Assembly (NCBI RefSeq): GCF_024679245.1
Contig: NC_090172.1
Span: 5,538,946-5,602,945 of the forward strand
Length of the DNA stretch: 64,000 nt
From: Pseudorasbora parva
Taxonomy: Eukaryota > Chordata > Actinopteri > Cypriniformes > Gobionidae
Reading direction: 5' to 3'
Shown in pieces: positions 41,301-56,300 of the stretch; position 1 is the stretch's first letter; each line of letters opens with the position of its first letter. The position numbers and the translations under genes are program-made. The notes under the pieces are model-generated. The model saw nothing but the letters and a program-made list of their open reading frames with translations. It searched no databases and was not told where the DNA came from.

Positions 41301-44300
41301 ATCACAATTCCAACTGTTGCTCAAAAAGAGTGGGTAGAAGACAACTTATTTAAACCCACCCCGGTTACAATTAAACAGGAAAAAAAGAGCTTCTCTAATG
41401 AAGCATCAAAATGAATGAAAACCAAAATAACTAAAAAGATAATAAAGATATGTATGGAATAGTCAGATTCAGACTCACCTAAAAGTTATATGGGTCTTGT
41501 CCCACTTGTGGCCGGTGAGGGCATAACGTTTCCGTCGTACATTGGTCTTGATTTGACCCCCAAACTTGTCTGGGACACCACAGCGGGGTCTCTTCATGGC
41601 CCTAAAAAGAAGGGAACAGATGAGGGCTTAGTGTGTTTATAATGTTTATAATGTAAGGGGCGGGGCTTTAGATTCTAGAGAGCATCTGATTGGACAGAAC
41701 ATTTAATGAGAAGCTGAAGTGCAGTAATGTCATGAAAATCATTCATCCATATTGGCAGAAGAGAGACACTGTAAGTTTTAATTGCTTATATCTTCTAAAT
41801 GCAAATATTGTCATTGTTTTGGAGCACACTAGCTTATAGATAACAGTAATACTAAAGTTGATTTCATGGAGACTAACTAAAAATCTATGGAGAGCATATA
41901 GTATGATGCCATACAATACAAAACAATAAATATATTTACAACAACACCTTTACAAAGGCAGATACGCATGCTAGAAAACAGCACAGTGAATGGATATTAA
42001 ATAAATAAATAGCCAACTATCACAGTTTTGATAACAAAAACACTAACATTAAAGGCATGTTCATATCCAAGAAAATAACTAAAATTATAATAACTATAAA
42101 CTTTTAATAATCGTAATTGTACATTTTGTACATTAACATTACCATTGATAAAGCGTGACCACAGGATCCTTCCGCTAGAAAGTAGATCCACAGATATATA
42201 TATATATATTATTTCTGTCATCATTTACTCACACACAATTTGTTCCAAACCTGTATGAGTTTCTTTCTTCTGTTGAACACAAAAGAAGATATTTTAAAGA
42301 ATATTGGTAACCAAACAGTTGATGGACCCCATTGACTTTCATAGTATTATTTTTCCTACTATAGATGCCAATGGCTACTGTCAACTGCCTGGCTCCCAAC
42401 AATCTTTAAAATATCTTCTTTTGTGTTCAACAGAAGAAAGAAGAAGGCTGAGTAAATGAAGACAGACATAACATTTTTGGTAATACTATCCCTTTAAGTT
42501 TCTTCTTCTTTATAAGTGTTTTTGTGTTCAATTACAGGTTTAATGGGATGAAAGTACTTCATGAAAAATCAATGGTTTGATGACTGGCAGAAGCTCTAAC
42601 AGTGCAGCTGACTCATTAGATAATGTGATGGACTGAGTCTCTTACTCGATGGTGACGGGATCCATCTCTCCAGTGATCTCCAGCCCGTAAAAGCGCTGCA
42701 TGTCACTGATGGCGTTCGACAGGATTTGAGCTGAGCGCATGGTGGACATCTGCCTGCTGGCCTGCGGGAGGTAGCCGTACATCCGCAGCCATGACTAAGA
42801 GGAAGAAACACAGACAGATATAATTAAAACGTCTGATTTTCCTTGCCCTTTTGCGAACAGGGATGTGCATGGTCACTGTCAATAATAAATATTCTGATAC
42901 AACTGAACTGAGATAGATGATGACACCAGATGGTTTGACTGTTTCACTGGTTTGCAATGTTAACGTGAGGATTAAATACTTAACTGTTTGTTCATTTGAT
43001 TCAAACAATTACAAAAGTTGTGTCACGCTTGTCATGCTTGGTTTTGCATTTTGTTCATGTTTTTCTTGTCATGTCTTTTATTTTGAAGTTAAGACATGGT
43101 CATGTTTCCAGGTTTGTCATGTACTTCGCCTGTTCATGTGTCTTGTTCTGATTGGTTCATGGTTTGATCATTGCTTTTTGGTGTGTCTTGTTAAGTCATT
43201 CATCTTTGTGTGTATATATAACCCTCTTGTTTTTTTAGATTTGTTCCCTGTAAACTGCTATTGGTAAGTTTATGTTGCTGTTCATGTTGACGTTTATGGT
43301 GTCACGTCTTTATTTTGTATCAGTTCACTTTGGGATTCAATAAACTACACTTGGGATTGTCAAGCTCGCCCTCAGTGGACATTTGATACAATAAGTTCAG
43401 AGTATGAAAACATAAGCTTTCTTAAAAGACTGTTAAAAATGTGTTTTTGATAACATTATGCAGCATGCATACATCAAACAGATCACATAACATGTATTAA
43501 TTACTCAAATAATTCATGACTGACAAGCTGGCCATTTAATAAAACTTATGCATTAGAAATGCTTGCATAGCAAGCAGAGAAAAAGGTGCCAAAAACTTCA
43601 ACACACATAATGCACTTTTGATTTGACATGGCCCTTCTGTCAATCCAACTTTACATGAGCAGGAACACAAATGTGGAAGTTAGAGCAGTAGTTTCAACAA
43701 AAGCCCTGGAGCTGTCTAAAGTCCACTGGATAATGCAAAATAGTGTTTCATTAAAGAATCAAGCAGTCACTTGGATATGTCACAACTTCCACTTCTTGAC
43801 TATCACAACTTCCACTTCATGCTGATTTTAAGGGTGAAATGTAGAAGGGAAAGGTCATGAAAAAAGTCATAAAAGTGGCATGAAAAATATATGATGTGAC
43901 CCTTTAAGACCACAGCAATTCAACAGAACATCAGTCTGTCAATGCCATGAGGCAGAAATAAGATATTATCACAGACGTAAAGAGCGTCACACCTGTTATA
44001 AGCGACACTTAATACTGGCCCAGACGGTGTGCGGACACTCGAGGCGGATCTGGCCACAGATTGAGGGGTGACGGCACCAGCTGTGGTGGTCAATTTATCA
44101 GGCTTTAGATGTAGATAGTGGCCACTTTTCCCTCACGGCTGGAGGACTTTCCTCAGGGCAGAGACACACACAGACTCCCATCTGGCTCTTGTGTGGGATG
44201 CTGTGGGCGACTCCAAAAGGCCAGAGGGCTGATTAAAGGGCATGAAATCTGGACATTATGCACTGATTTGCATTAATTGTGGCAATAGCTACTGCTTATC

Positions 44301-47300
44301 ATCATTAGTTAGGACATTAAGACAAATGATGTAATTAAACTACCCTGCTGTTAAGCCCATCCTGTGGCGACACTAATCAGGCAACCATACACAAACACAA
44401 CTTCCCACAGGGGAATGAAATCAGATTTCTTGAAGTCTCAATTTTTTCTCCTAGATGGCAATGGGATAAAGTGGAGAACAGATTGGGAGGTATCTTGCTT
44501 GTTTCATCAACAGGTTCACAAAGTCTGAACAATGTCACAAATTGTGTTCTGATTTATAAAGATTGTGCAACCAAAAGGCAGAGATTTTAGGTCTATAGCC
44601 CTATTCGGACGGTTATTGTTTCTCATGTGGACGTCCGTGAAAATAAATGTGCATGCAATCTCATTGATAAAACTTGTGCATTCGGATGGTGATTTATTCA
44701 CGGAGGAGGACAAAGTTTTGCGATCCTGCGCGTCTGGGAACACTGCTCAAGTGGTCAGTCAAATGATTGTCTGCTGTAAAAATGTCATATACTTGGAATA
44801 ATAATAAGAAATTATTATTTAACCTCCTGTTTAAAAATAGGAAAATGTCATGTAAAAAATATGGAAATGAGCAGAAATAAATTAATACAATGCTGCAAAT
44901 ATAACCTATATAAAGTTAATTACTGCCGTAATAATGGCTTATTTCAAATGTTTACATGTTTTTCTTCTCTTTCTCTTTTGAGCGGCGATAAAAGATTATT
45001 CTTGTGAATACTTTCCAGCATTTTAGTAATAAAAGTGTAGGCTATATCTTTAAAATGCATCAAAATTACAGCGAAACTCAACGATACGGTGCTCTGCAGG
45101 GGTCAAAAAGGATATAAACAGTGAAATTTAAAGCAATCTCTTCTTGAAAACTCAGAGATGTGGATTTGGACGGCAATTAAATCACCAGATGACCTTGTTG
45201 TTTGTCTAAAAAACAGTAGGTAATTTGGCCAGGGATTTTAATGCGGGTGGTGGGAGAAAAACTCTGACATTCTGGATTCGGATGACAATGAAATCACAGA
45301 CTAAGCCCTGTCAATGATGAAAATACCTTACGACCGAGAAACAATTACCGTCCGAATAGGGCTTAAGACAGTTTTCCATTTTAACATATCAGATGGTTTG
45401 TCCTGTTGTTAAGACATACCATAACGTGTGCAGAAAATCGCAATGCATCTCCTATCACATCCTTTTAAGGATAAACACCAGAGATAAAATTGATACTAAA
45501 ATTAATCAACTAAGAACAAATGCAATACTAAAAAAAGCTATTCAGAATTACTTGCTCAGAATTGTGTTTCTGACTTTACAGTGCTGTTTTTCATCTGGTA
45601 TTAATGAGCAGAGGGCTAATGTGGACGTCCCAATGGGCTCATGTGGTTATGGGGTCCCTGCTTTAATAATGTCCCCTTCTCTTCCTACTCTGTAACCAGG
45701 GCTGTCACACATTGCCTGGTCTGGATCTCCACTTTCCATGGCCACAGAAAACACAGGCCTTTGTGCTCTTCTGTGTGCTATGAGGCAGCTGAGTAATGGT
45801 CAAACTGTTGAATAGCTGGCCCTGTTTTGGGCAAGGGTAATGTGCCACCGCACCAAACCAACTATCTACAGTTTGTAGAAGCAAAAAAACAGTGAATATA
45901 ACCCAATTTGCATAACTTTATCTGTGTACTTATTGGCAAGGCATTTGTTATGAAAACGTCTGCATGGAGCTCATTCTGCTGTGTTTGTGCTATAGACACT
46001 CCTTCAAATAATGCAGCTGGTTTGATTACTTTTCTAAGTGATCAGACTTACAATTCTCATCTGCTGAATGATAAAATGGGTGAAATAATCCCCTAGACTA
46101 GGCTGCATGATTCATCGAAATTAATCCAAAGGCTACAATTGTATTACACAAATGTGCGCTGCATGTTTTAAAGTGAAGCGTGGCACTGTGCTCTTACACT
46201 CGTGCAGCTCATTATCCGTCTGTGTTTGCAACATCTCCAAATGGCTCAGTTCGCAACATAAGCAGCTCCACAAGACCTCCTCTCTGCATCTACTAGTTTG
46301 GATCGCTTTAATGTGCAATTTGGAATGAAGCACACAGCTACCATCTTCCGATACTTGTAATGAGAAGTGTTTATCAATACAAGAGAAGCTTTCAAGGGGA
46401 CCTGTTATGCAAAGTTAACTTTTACATGGTGTGTGAACATATATGTGTGTTGGCAGTGTGTGGACACACAACCACTCTATATGGTAAAAATACACCCACT
46501 AGTCTTTTTTTTATCCCCAAAAGTCATAAGCACCGTCTTAGAACAAGCCATTTGCAGATTCCAGCTTTTGTGACATCACATTGCTTAGGCCCCGCCCATG
46601 ACTGCTGACGGACTCTGCCCTATTTGCATAGACCCTGCTCTAAATGAACTGTACACAGTCCGCTATGATTATTTCCTCGCCAGAGCATATAACATCAGCT
46701 TTCAAGTAAGAAATTCAACTAAAATTTGTCAAGAGCAGTGAGCGATTCTCTGTTTTTCCTTTTGTCAGTTCATACTAAAAGCATATATAGTAGTAGGTTC
46801 TGTATATCATACTGCTTTCACTTCATTACCCAGATGTAACATATCTAATATATATCTAATATGCAATTTCTTACTAGCAGTTTATGTTCAGACATAACGA
46901 CTGTGTTTATGTGAACTTTGTGTGTTTCTGTGTGTATTTAAGTTTAAGCGCAATAAGAAGTGAAAGAGAAGTTTAAAGGAGCTGTATGTAAGAAATGTAT
47001 TTCAATTAATCATAAAATGGCCCTGATATGTCACTAGACATTAAGAAATCATGTTAATTTCAAATACTTATTTCACTGACAACAGTAGTCCAGCCAGGAT
47101 GTTGTCATTTAAAAGTTGTTGTTGCAGCCCTCAACTGACGTTGACTTGTTGTGTTTTGGTCTAAAGCTCCACCCTTCACCTATCGACCAATCACAAAGTC
47201 AGTAGTGTTTTGGCATCCAGGTTGCCAGATCTGCTCTAGTTACCACAGCTGCAGCTACAAACTTTCCTGCTGATCCTGCAGCCAATCTGGCAACTTCGAG

Positions 47301-50300
47301 TCAGGGGGAGGGGGAGAGGAGATAGTGACTGCAGTACCAGTTTTGGCCACAATCTTACACACACTTCCTTTAATACTCATGGGACGCGTCGTCTGATGTC
47401 CAGCTTTCTGTGCGTGTGCTTCGGATGTGTATGTGCATAGAAAACCATATATCAGAAGGTTAGATGATATAGCTTTAAAACGCATGTAGATAATAAACTT
47501 GCACAGTGATGAAGAACTGCAATGCCACGTGACCAAACAGATGTTGTCATTTTTTTAGAGTATCGGAGGCATGAGCTGTAAAGGCTCCGCCCTTGTCTAA
47601 AAAGTAGGGTGGGGAGCAGCAAATCATTTGCATTTAAAGATACATGCACCATAACAGCATTTTTTTTTTCTTCCAGTCAAAAAAATGGGCATTTACAACA
47701 TGGTGTAATACATGATATTAATTACGTATTATTTATAACTGAGACACATTCTGGGTACACCTGAGATATTTAATGCACAGTTAATTCTTTATTTTTAATC
47801 ATATAACAGTACTACATTTTACCTATTTCCATTTTATTTGTCAACTACTCTTGCGCTTTTACACCAAATCAAACAGCTTTCTACCTCTCCCTGAGCACAA
47901 TCCTCTTTGTGTCCCCCAGAGGGAAGTGCTAAAGGGCTGTGCAGGGCAGGACACACCTTACCCCCTCAGATAAGAGGCTTTCAGTCAGAGCCCTGGGGCT
48001 TTTAGCAGGACGAGAGGTGGGAGGGTGTGTGAACTCCCACAACGGACATTACCCTAGTGTTCTGCTCCCTGGCTCATAAAGGAGAAAAACGTTCTTACTT
48101 TATATGCTCTTTTCCTTATGTCAAGGACACCTGGGATCATTCATTGCAGGTCATTGGAATGGACGCCAAGCTCTCAAGTGCCCGAGATAAACGAAGACCT
48201 AAAGTGTTTTTCAGCATCCATTCCACCATCACAACATCATATGTCATGCATACAGAGCAAGGCTTTGAAGAGAACAGAAGCAAGGAGAGCCATCCTTCTC
48301 TCCCATCAGCTACCGTTGCCAGCCGCTGGCTCAATAGGACCTTGAGAGCTGCTGCCAACAGCACGTCCTCCAGGAACCTGTGATTCACAGCGCGTTGTGA
48401 AAAGACTTGAGTTTAGTGTGTGAGAGAGAGAGCGTGTGTGCGTCCAGAACAATGTCAGCCAAGAATCTAACGACTAGAGAGCGCTATTATTCCTGTGCTT
48501 TGGGTGCATGCCATTTTTTGGTCATTAAGTGAGAGGGAAGGGGGAGCGAGCAAAACAGATCAAGTGAAAAAGATTAAGAGGAAGACAGGAAAACAGAACA
48601 TGACAGAGGAGGGGAGAAGTAAAATAATTTAAAGCACATTGGGTTTTTTGGCGTTCCAGACAGGATTCTGGCTCTGATATCTCAGGTAACTGGTCTGAAG
48701 AATAATCAATGACAAATTTCATTTAAACTCCATGTGGCCTTCTCTCTCAGCTCTGCCTGATGTTCTACCCAGCCTCCAGAAAATACAATAAATAGATTTT
48801 GAAAATGCATTTAGGCTGTACTTTTATTATAGGCAATGGCAGGCAGGCATTGTGAAATGAGATTCAAAGCAAGGTCAAAGGACCAAGTGCATCAATCAGT
48901 TGTCAATTTAATTTTCCCACTATGTAAATCAATAACCGCAATCAATCAAAACAGCGTACTAAATAAACTAGACAATCACATGAGAAGTTCTCAGAAGGAG
49001 ATGTAAGGATCACCAAAGGATATTCTTTATAAATATTTTTAAAAAATGACGGCATTTAATGCTCTAGAAGCTGTGTAGCTCTAAATAGACAGCATTTTAA
49101 GTAGTGATGCACCTTTTTTATATATCGTAATGGTTAATAGTGGATATTTAATCATGGTAGGCTAACTCTCAAAATAGTTTTAGCAAGTTATTGATTATGG
49201 CAAATGTTAATGTATTTGGTTATACTAGATCTGCTGCGCTGCTGATTATTATTGCTGCTACTGATAAAGAGCAAGGATGGACATGCTACTGCTAAAAGAT
49301 ACACAGACTGAGCATGTAAGATATACCTCACAAGCAGGGACTTTCTGAGAGGGAAATATTACCCTTAACTTCATTTAAACCCTGGTCCCTGCAGTTGAAA
49401 CGCACCGAGAACCACCCCAAAGTTAGCCTGGCTCTGCCCTCCTACGTACTTCCGCTTAATTTTCTTTTTCCTTCAGTACTTTGCCTGGGATTGCTGTATA
49501 TTCTCTGGTTTTCTCCAGTCAAATTTTAACCGGTCTAATCAGCGAACAGAGGGAGTGGCTGAGAATGATGACATTGATGTCGCGTGCTTGCTTGAGATGA
49601 CATAAGTGACCAAATGTTAGCGAATCGTTCTGGCAGATTTCTCAATGTTAAGTGCTTTCTTAATTTTTCCAGAGCTATATGTAAATCGCATGGCAGATCA
49701 AGGCAGGTGGTGCTGGGGGAGTCGGAGGGTCTCAGAGTAACTCTGATAACGCGCAGCAGGACAAGCCTACAGCAAACACTCAACAAGGCTATTTAAATGT
49801 AGAGCAAGCAATCTCACTGGTTGCAGGATCAGCAGAGACCAATCAGCTTGTGCCATATGGTAATGATGTGATTGCATGTAGAGGACCCATCAGTCTACGC
49901 TGATATTTCATTAAATACTAAAAGGACTTTGTTAAAAAAAAATATATATATTTATTTTACTATTATTGTATGTTTTTTGCTTTGTGTTGCATATTAAGCA
50001 CATTGCGCACGCTTATCTCTAACGTTTTTCGAGACGTTTTTTGGCACCTCTTTGTGTTCATAGCCAAGTGATTTTCACTGGCGATGTGCCGAGAGAACGT
50101 GCAAACTCACTCCCTGATAGTAGATGCCACTTTTGATTGGATTGCAGCTCAAATAAGATTCAATGAAAACTCACCATTGTATCCTATTTGGTCTATAGTT
50201 CCTCTCCATAACAACTCCCTCTCATCAAGATTTTGGTTGTCGCTGGGGCGTTTGTCATAAAGTTCTTTGTGTTCAGACACCAAAGAGACTAGCAGCTCTA

Positions 50301-53300
50301 CATTCATCTTGCCTCGCTGCATCTTCTTCTTAATCTGCTTACTTCATCTTCGTTGTCTTCTTAGTTATCAATGTGTGGCAAGACAGTTTTGCTTTTGAGC
50401 GCCACCAATTCGTGTTTTACTGTAACTTCAGCAGCTCCAGGCACGTGAACAAAGGCACCAATCTCATTGGTCGGACAGTTCTTTTTAACACACTTAAAAT
50501 AATAATAATGCTTGTGAGTTTTACGCCTGGCATTTTGCCTGTCGGTGTGAACACTTACATTAGCGCCCTTTGTTTCGTCACAATGCGTTAAACGGTGGCG
50601 ATAATCACACGCGATAATCATCCCGGCATGAACTGCACCAAATACCATTGGAATCAATTTTCAAATCTCCGACACGCTTAACATGATGAGTACTATATAT
50701 GTAGCACATATATGAAGAGCGGTCTAAATCAGTCACTTCTGATGGTCCATTTCTGTGAGGATAAGCCAACTATGTACAGTAGTCAGCAAGGCAGGTTTTA
50801 GAACAGGCCAAGCAATGGCCCATTACCCTCATGACCTTGCAGTAATTGCGCTGGTGAATGTAGCCCTGGCTCCTAATAAGAGAGGAAATAGACCTACCAG
50901 TCAGATGTAAAAGTCATACACTGAGACATGGACACAATTAGCAGTTAATGCAGTTCCCCGGTCCAATCACATCTCATTACCCCTCACAGTCAAAGTGAGG
51001 TAGCCCAGACCCCACAGCTCGCCGTGAGTTTGTGGGAAAACTACAAAGATGTGACGTGCCAGATATTCCACGCATACTCAGGGCGGATAAAGTACGTGGG
51101 GGAAAAGCGGGACTCCAGGGGTTAAATGCAGGATAACGATAAGGTTGCAGGAAGTGATACAGTCGGCTCCCTAAGAAGTAGAGTCCTCATAACCCCCTCC
51201 GCTCCCTGCTGCATGAGCTCTTCCTGTCTCTCTATCTCCCCGCACCTCTGAACACAGTCAGCTGAACACAAGAAGTCTCATTGTTGCGCCTCAGCTGCCC
51301 GAGAGCCCTGCAGTCCTAAACGTCTCTTAACTGTTTCTGTTTGTGGCCTATTTACGAAACAGCTGTTGCATTCACCGATCACATGCAGCATGAAGAGCAA
51401 GCCAACACCTCTAAACCTTCCACCCAGCATCTACTTAAACATCCCGATAGTTTTATGACATATCCAGAGAGGACACTATTTGAATTGCCAAGCAAACAGA
51501 TAAAGCTATCTGAAAAATGAAGAAACCAGCAACACTGAATGTAATGCCGCCAATCCCTGTTCACAAGTTCCTAAAACACCACTTTGATGTCGTATCTTTG
51601 TTTGAGAAAGCAAATGCTTTTCTATGGGGTATTGTACTGTAAAGAACTGAACGACAAAAGGCTCTCTGAGCAACACCCACACACATACTCACAGCACTCC
51701 CTATCCTCAAGCGTCTACATTTTTTGTGCTGAGGGTGAATTGATACTCAAGCTTTGAGTTTGTAAAAGGATCATCCAAAACATAAAGATGCAAGGTCAAG
51801 ACTTCTTTTTGCGTGCAAACATTTTCACAAATAATATTTCAGTAAGAAAGTGTATGGTCTATGGTCTGGGTATACATGTTTTATGTAAATGACTAAGCTT
51901 GAGCATGTGATGGCTTAATTGGTATACTCTTATTTTTTAACATTAGAACAAGACTAAGAACAAATTCATGTCCGTATGCATGTGTTGTGAGTTAGGCAGA
52001 CATTTTTGTGATAAGTATAAAATCATCCATGCAATTAGCGAATGAGACCCAATGTTTGGAATATTCATGGAATATTAAAGTTCTTGTTTGTAGGCTTCCT
52101 AAAGTCTTGATAGTTTCCTAAAATAGATCCAGCATAATGTGTTCATAAAAACATGTACTTGGTGCAATTGCTCTGTTGGTGTGGTTCATTTGAATAAGTG
52201 TGAACGGTGCCATCTGAAGTGGATCGAGAGCCCCTTTCAATAAACTCTGGTGGGGTTTAACTGAAAAATGAACAAAAACAGTAGACGTATTGGCACAAGA
52301 TGCGACTGAAGGACAGAATGCTCAAATGCACCTGTTTTTTTTTCATCATACTATATTGCCCATCACAGCTCAGTACAGGCGTCAGAACCGCATCTCCTTA
52401 CAGCAGAAATGTGTGTGTGTGATGGAGGAATATCTGGCACTGTTTTGAGTCCTTTACACATTTTACAAGCTCTTGGCGAGTTCTCAGCTGGTCAAAATAT
52501 CCCCATATGCACACACAGTCATTGAGCGTATTTAGCACACAGCATTGTTTTGGATGTTTGGTGTACTGTCGTTTTTGTTCCAGACCAAACTATCCAAACT
52601 ACAAGTGTGGACACATCGTAAGTGACAGATAAAGGTTCAACATCATGAGCACAACCTATAAGGTTTAGGAACGGAATTTGAGCCTTTGTCCCCATCTTTA
52701 TCTCACCACACATCCTGTGGGTCGTACAGCTTTACCACACATAATCCCCCTAAGAATCCATTGAGCTCTGTGGCATGTACAGGCCTATCAGCTGTCATTC
52801 AACATTTGCAACTGGTAGAATTGCTACAGTTTGAGTCAACTACATACCTGTCAACATTTGGGAATCAAAATCCAGGAGAGATCCGGGGTGGGGTGGGGGT
52901 GGGGGGTGGTGGAGAGGAGAGGAGGAGAGATTTCCTCAAATAGACCCATAATAATAATACTTTTAATGTGTACCTGTGCTCTTCCTACTTGTATAACAAT
53001 TTAACAAGTAGGAAATATACATAAATTGTTATCAGTTTGCACTGCATAAGTTATGAATTACATATAGATTAATCCTTATTAAAGATACTGAAGTTATTTA
53101 GTCAAGAGCAGAGCATATTTAGTGAGCAATTACTTTTGTTCTTTACATTGTCATTATAAGTGGTTACTGTCACTTTAAAAGATCTTCCGCTGTCGCACAT
53201 GATGCGGATGTGAGATGCTGAAGTCGCAGTTACAAAACGCGTGACTGTCCCCCAACTGCTCCTCTTCAGAAAATTAAATTCACTGTCCCATTGATCACGG

Positions 53301-56300
53301 TATTTACACGAGGGTTTTGGTTTTTTGGCAGGAGTGCCTTCCGTCTTACGTCTATCATCCGTCTCTGTTTTGTTTTAGGGTTTTTTTCCCGTGTTATCAC
53401 TCGTCATCTGACCTCACACACTAACCTCGCGACAACGACCACCTACAGTACTGTAGGCTACTACAGATGGCAGTTATCGCGAGGCTAGGTACAGAGCTCA
53501 GAATGGAAATGTTTTTGTTTTTTTCCTCCGGTATTAATATTTTTTAATAACGCAGGTTAAAATACGAGATATTTACAGGAAAATACTAATACGGGAGGAC
53601 GGCAGGAAAGTATGGTAAAATACGGGACTTTCCTGGCCAAAACGGGATACTTGACAGGTATGGTCAACTATAGATATAAAGTCTAAATGTTAAACCATAC
53701 ACCCAGTCCTCAGAGTTGGAGATCAAGGCTGTGTTTCCCAAAAGCACTGTGAGCTGAAGTTGATCATGCAGACCACTGCCACAAATATTCTCTACGATCA
53801 ACTTAGCTCAAAATGCTTTTGGAAAACACGGGTAAGAATAGTGCAGATATTTCAAAGAAATGCAGTATGAACTGAATTAAACAGAAATTCAATAAGTACC
53901 CGTCCTTAAAGTTCCAATGAACTGGAAGTTGAAAATGATTTTATTTCAGTGCTGTGACATATTTCCAAGTGAAACGGAATAATGAATAGATGACAGAGTT
54001 TAACTTCAACGCTCCCCCTCCATCTCTCACTTAACTTCAGTCTGTTAATCATATAAACCTATTCCTGTTCTATTCCTATTTTACTGTTCTCCGAAAAAAA
54101 AAAAAAAGTGTTTTTCTGGCACAGATGTCTGCTAAAATTCACATTCCTGGGTCTATATATCACATAATTGCGGTCTCTTCAACATGCGGACATGGAAAAC
54201 AACCTGCGGGAAAAACGCAGACTTGGCAACACAGTGCAGTTGAGCTCTGTTGACATTTGACAACTAACGTTATGCGTCGCTACTTTGCTCTGATTGGTTG
54301 TAGGTCTGTCCAATTGAGGTCTTTCCTGGTTCGATTGAAACACGCCCCATAATCACAGCCCAATGGAGCAGAATCAGACTAATATTCTGACTAGAATTGA
54401 GTATGACCACGTCAGGCTAATAAAACTATCGCGTCTCTTCAGAACAATTGGAGTAAACCACTTAATTCATATGGATTAGTTTTACGATCTATTTATAAAC
54501 TTTTTGTAGCATCAAAGTGGTAGACAAAGGATTAACCTGATTGGTTCTCACTGAAGCTCAAACGTGCTGGGTAACACAAGAATGAACCTCATTGGTTCTC
54601 GCTGAAGCTCAAACGTGCTGTGTAACGCGAGAATGAACCTCATTGGTTCTCGCTGACGCTCAAACGTGCTACGTAACACGAGAATGAACCTCATTGGTTC
54701 TCACTGAAGCTCAAACGTGCTGCATAAAGCGAGAATGAACCTCATTGGTTCTTCCTGAAGCTCAAACGTGCTGTGTAAAGCGAGAATGAACCTCATTGGT
54801 TCTCACTGAAGCTCAAACGTGCTGTGTAAAGCGAGAATGAACCTCATTGGTTCTCACTGAAGCTCAAACGTGCTGTGTAAAGCGAGAATGAACCTCATTG
54901 GTTCTCGCTGACGCTCAAACGTGGTACGTAACACGAGAATGAACCTCATTGGTTCTTGCTGACGCTCAAACGTGCTGCGTAACACGAGAATGAACCTCAT
55001 TGGTTCTTGCTGACGCTCAAACGTGCTGCGTAACACGAGAATGAACCTCATTGGTTCTCCCTGTAGGCTAAATGTGCTGCGTAACACGAGAATGAACCTC
55101 ATTGGTTCTCACTGAAGCTCAAACGTGCTGCATAAAGCGAGAATGAACCTCATTGGTTCTTGCTGACGCTCAAACGTGCTGCGTAACACGAGAATGAACC
55201 TCATTGGTTCTCACTGAAGCTCAAACGTGCTGCATAAAGCGAGAATGAACCTCATTGGTTCTTCCTGAAGCTCAAATGTGCTGCGTAAAGCGAGAATGAA
55301 CCTCATTGGTTCCCACTGAAGCTCAAACGTGCTGTGTAAAGCGAGAATGAACCTCATTGGTTCTTCCTGAAGCTCAAATGTGCTGTGTAAAGCGAGAATG
55401 AACCTCATTGGTTCTTCCTGAAGCTCAAATGTGCTGTGTAACAAGAGAATGAACCTCATTGGTTCTTCCTGAAGCTCAAATGTGCTGTGTAACAAGAGAA
55501 TGAACCTCATTGGTTCTTCCTGAAGCTCAAATGTGCTGTGTAACAAGAGAATGAACCTCATTGGTTCTTTTACATCAAGTGAAAATGCTTGATCTTCCTT
55601 TTCCCCAAACTGATGTGTGAGTTGACGAATATTTATATGAAAATAAAAGCCTAAATTGAATCTGTTCATCATATAAAGCGCTTGAGTATCTTCAGAAAAT
55701 TTGAAGAAAATCATTCAATTCATATGGATTCGTTTTATGATCGCTTTATTACTGTTTAAAACATACTTATTACTGTTTAAAACATCAAAGTGTTAGTTGC
55801 ATAAAGTGACTGTCAATGGAGGGACACAAATCTCTCAGATTTTGTTAAAATATCTTCATTTATGTTTCGAAGTTGAACAAACATCTTATAGGTTTGGAAA
55901 CACATGAATGTGAGTAAATGGCAGAATTTTTATTTTTGGGTGAACTATCCCTGGAACTATCATCCTCAGAAATAGGAGAATGTGTAAAATTCACATTTGG
56001 GGTTTCAGTCAAACAGCTGTGTGAAAAGGGAAAAAAACGAATGGCTACAGCAAAATACCACCTGCAGAGAACCACTGTATTTCAGATGTTGGTGGGCGAT
56101 AACTAGTCAATGTGACAACCAAGTGTGTGGGAACAGCCCTAGCAACATCACTTTTTAATAGTGTCTGCATGACATCAGAATGTCCCGCAGCTTTTTCCAG
56201 AGTCAAATCATTATGGCCATTGTGATTAGCATCCCTAATCTGAAAAAACTGCAGGTGCTCAGTTTGAGATAGATTTTACTTCCAGCCCAGAGGAGCGATT

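Noticed and set aside
54533..55571. CRISPR array
   Set aside because: Units are contiguous with no unique spacers, and the context is a vertebrate intron. It is a minisatellite.
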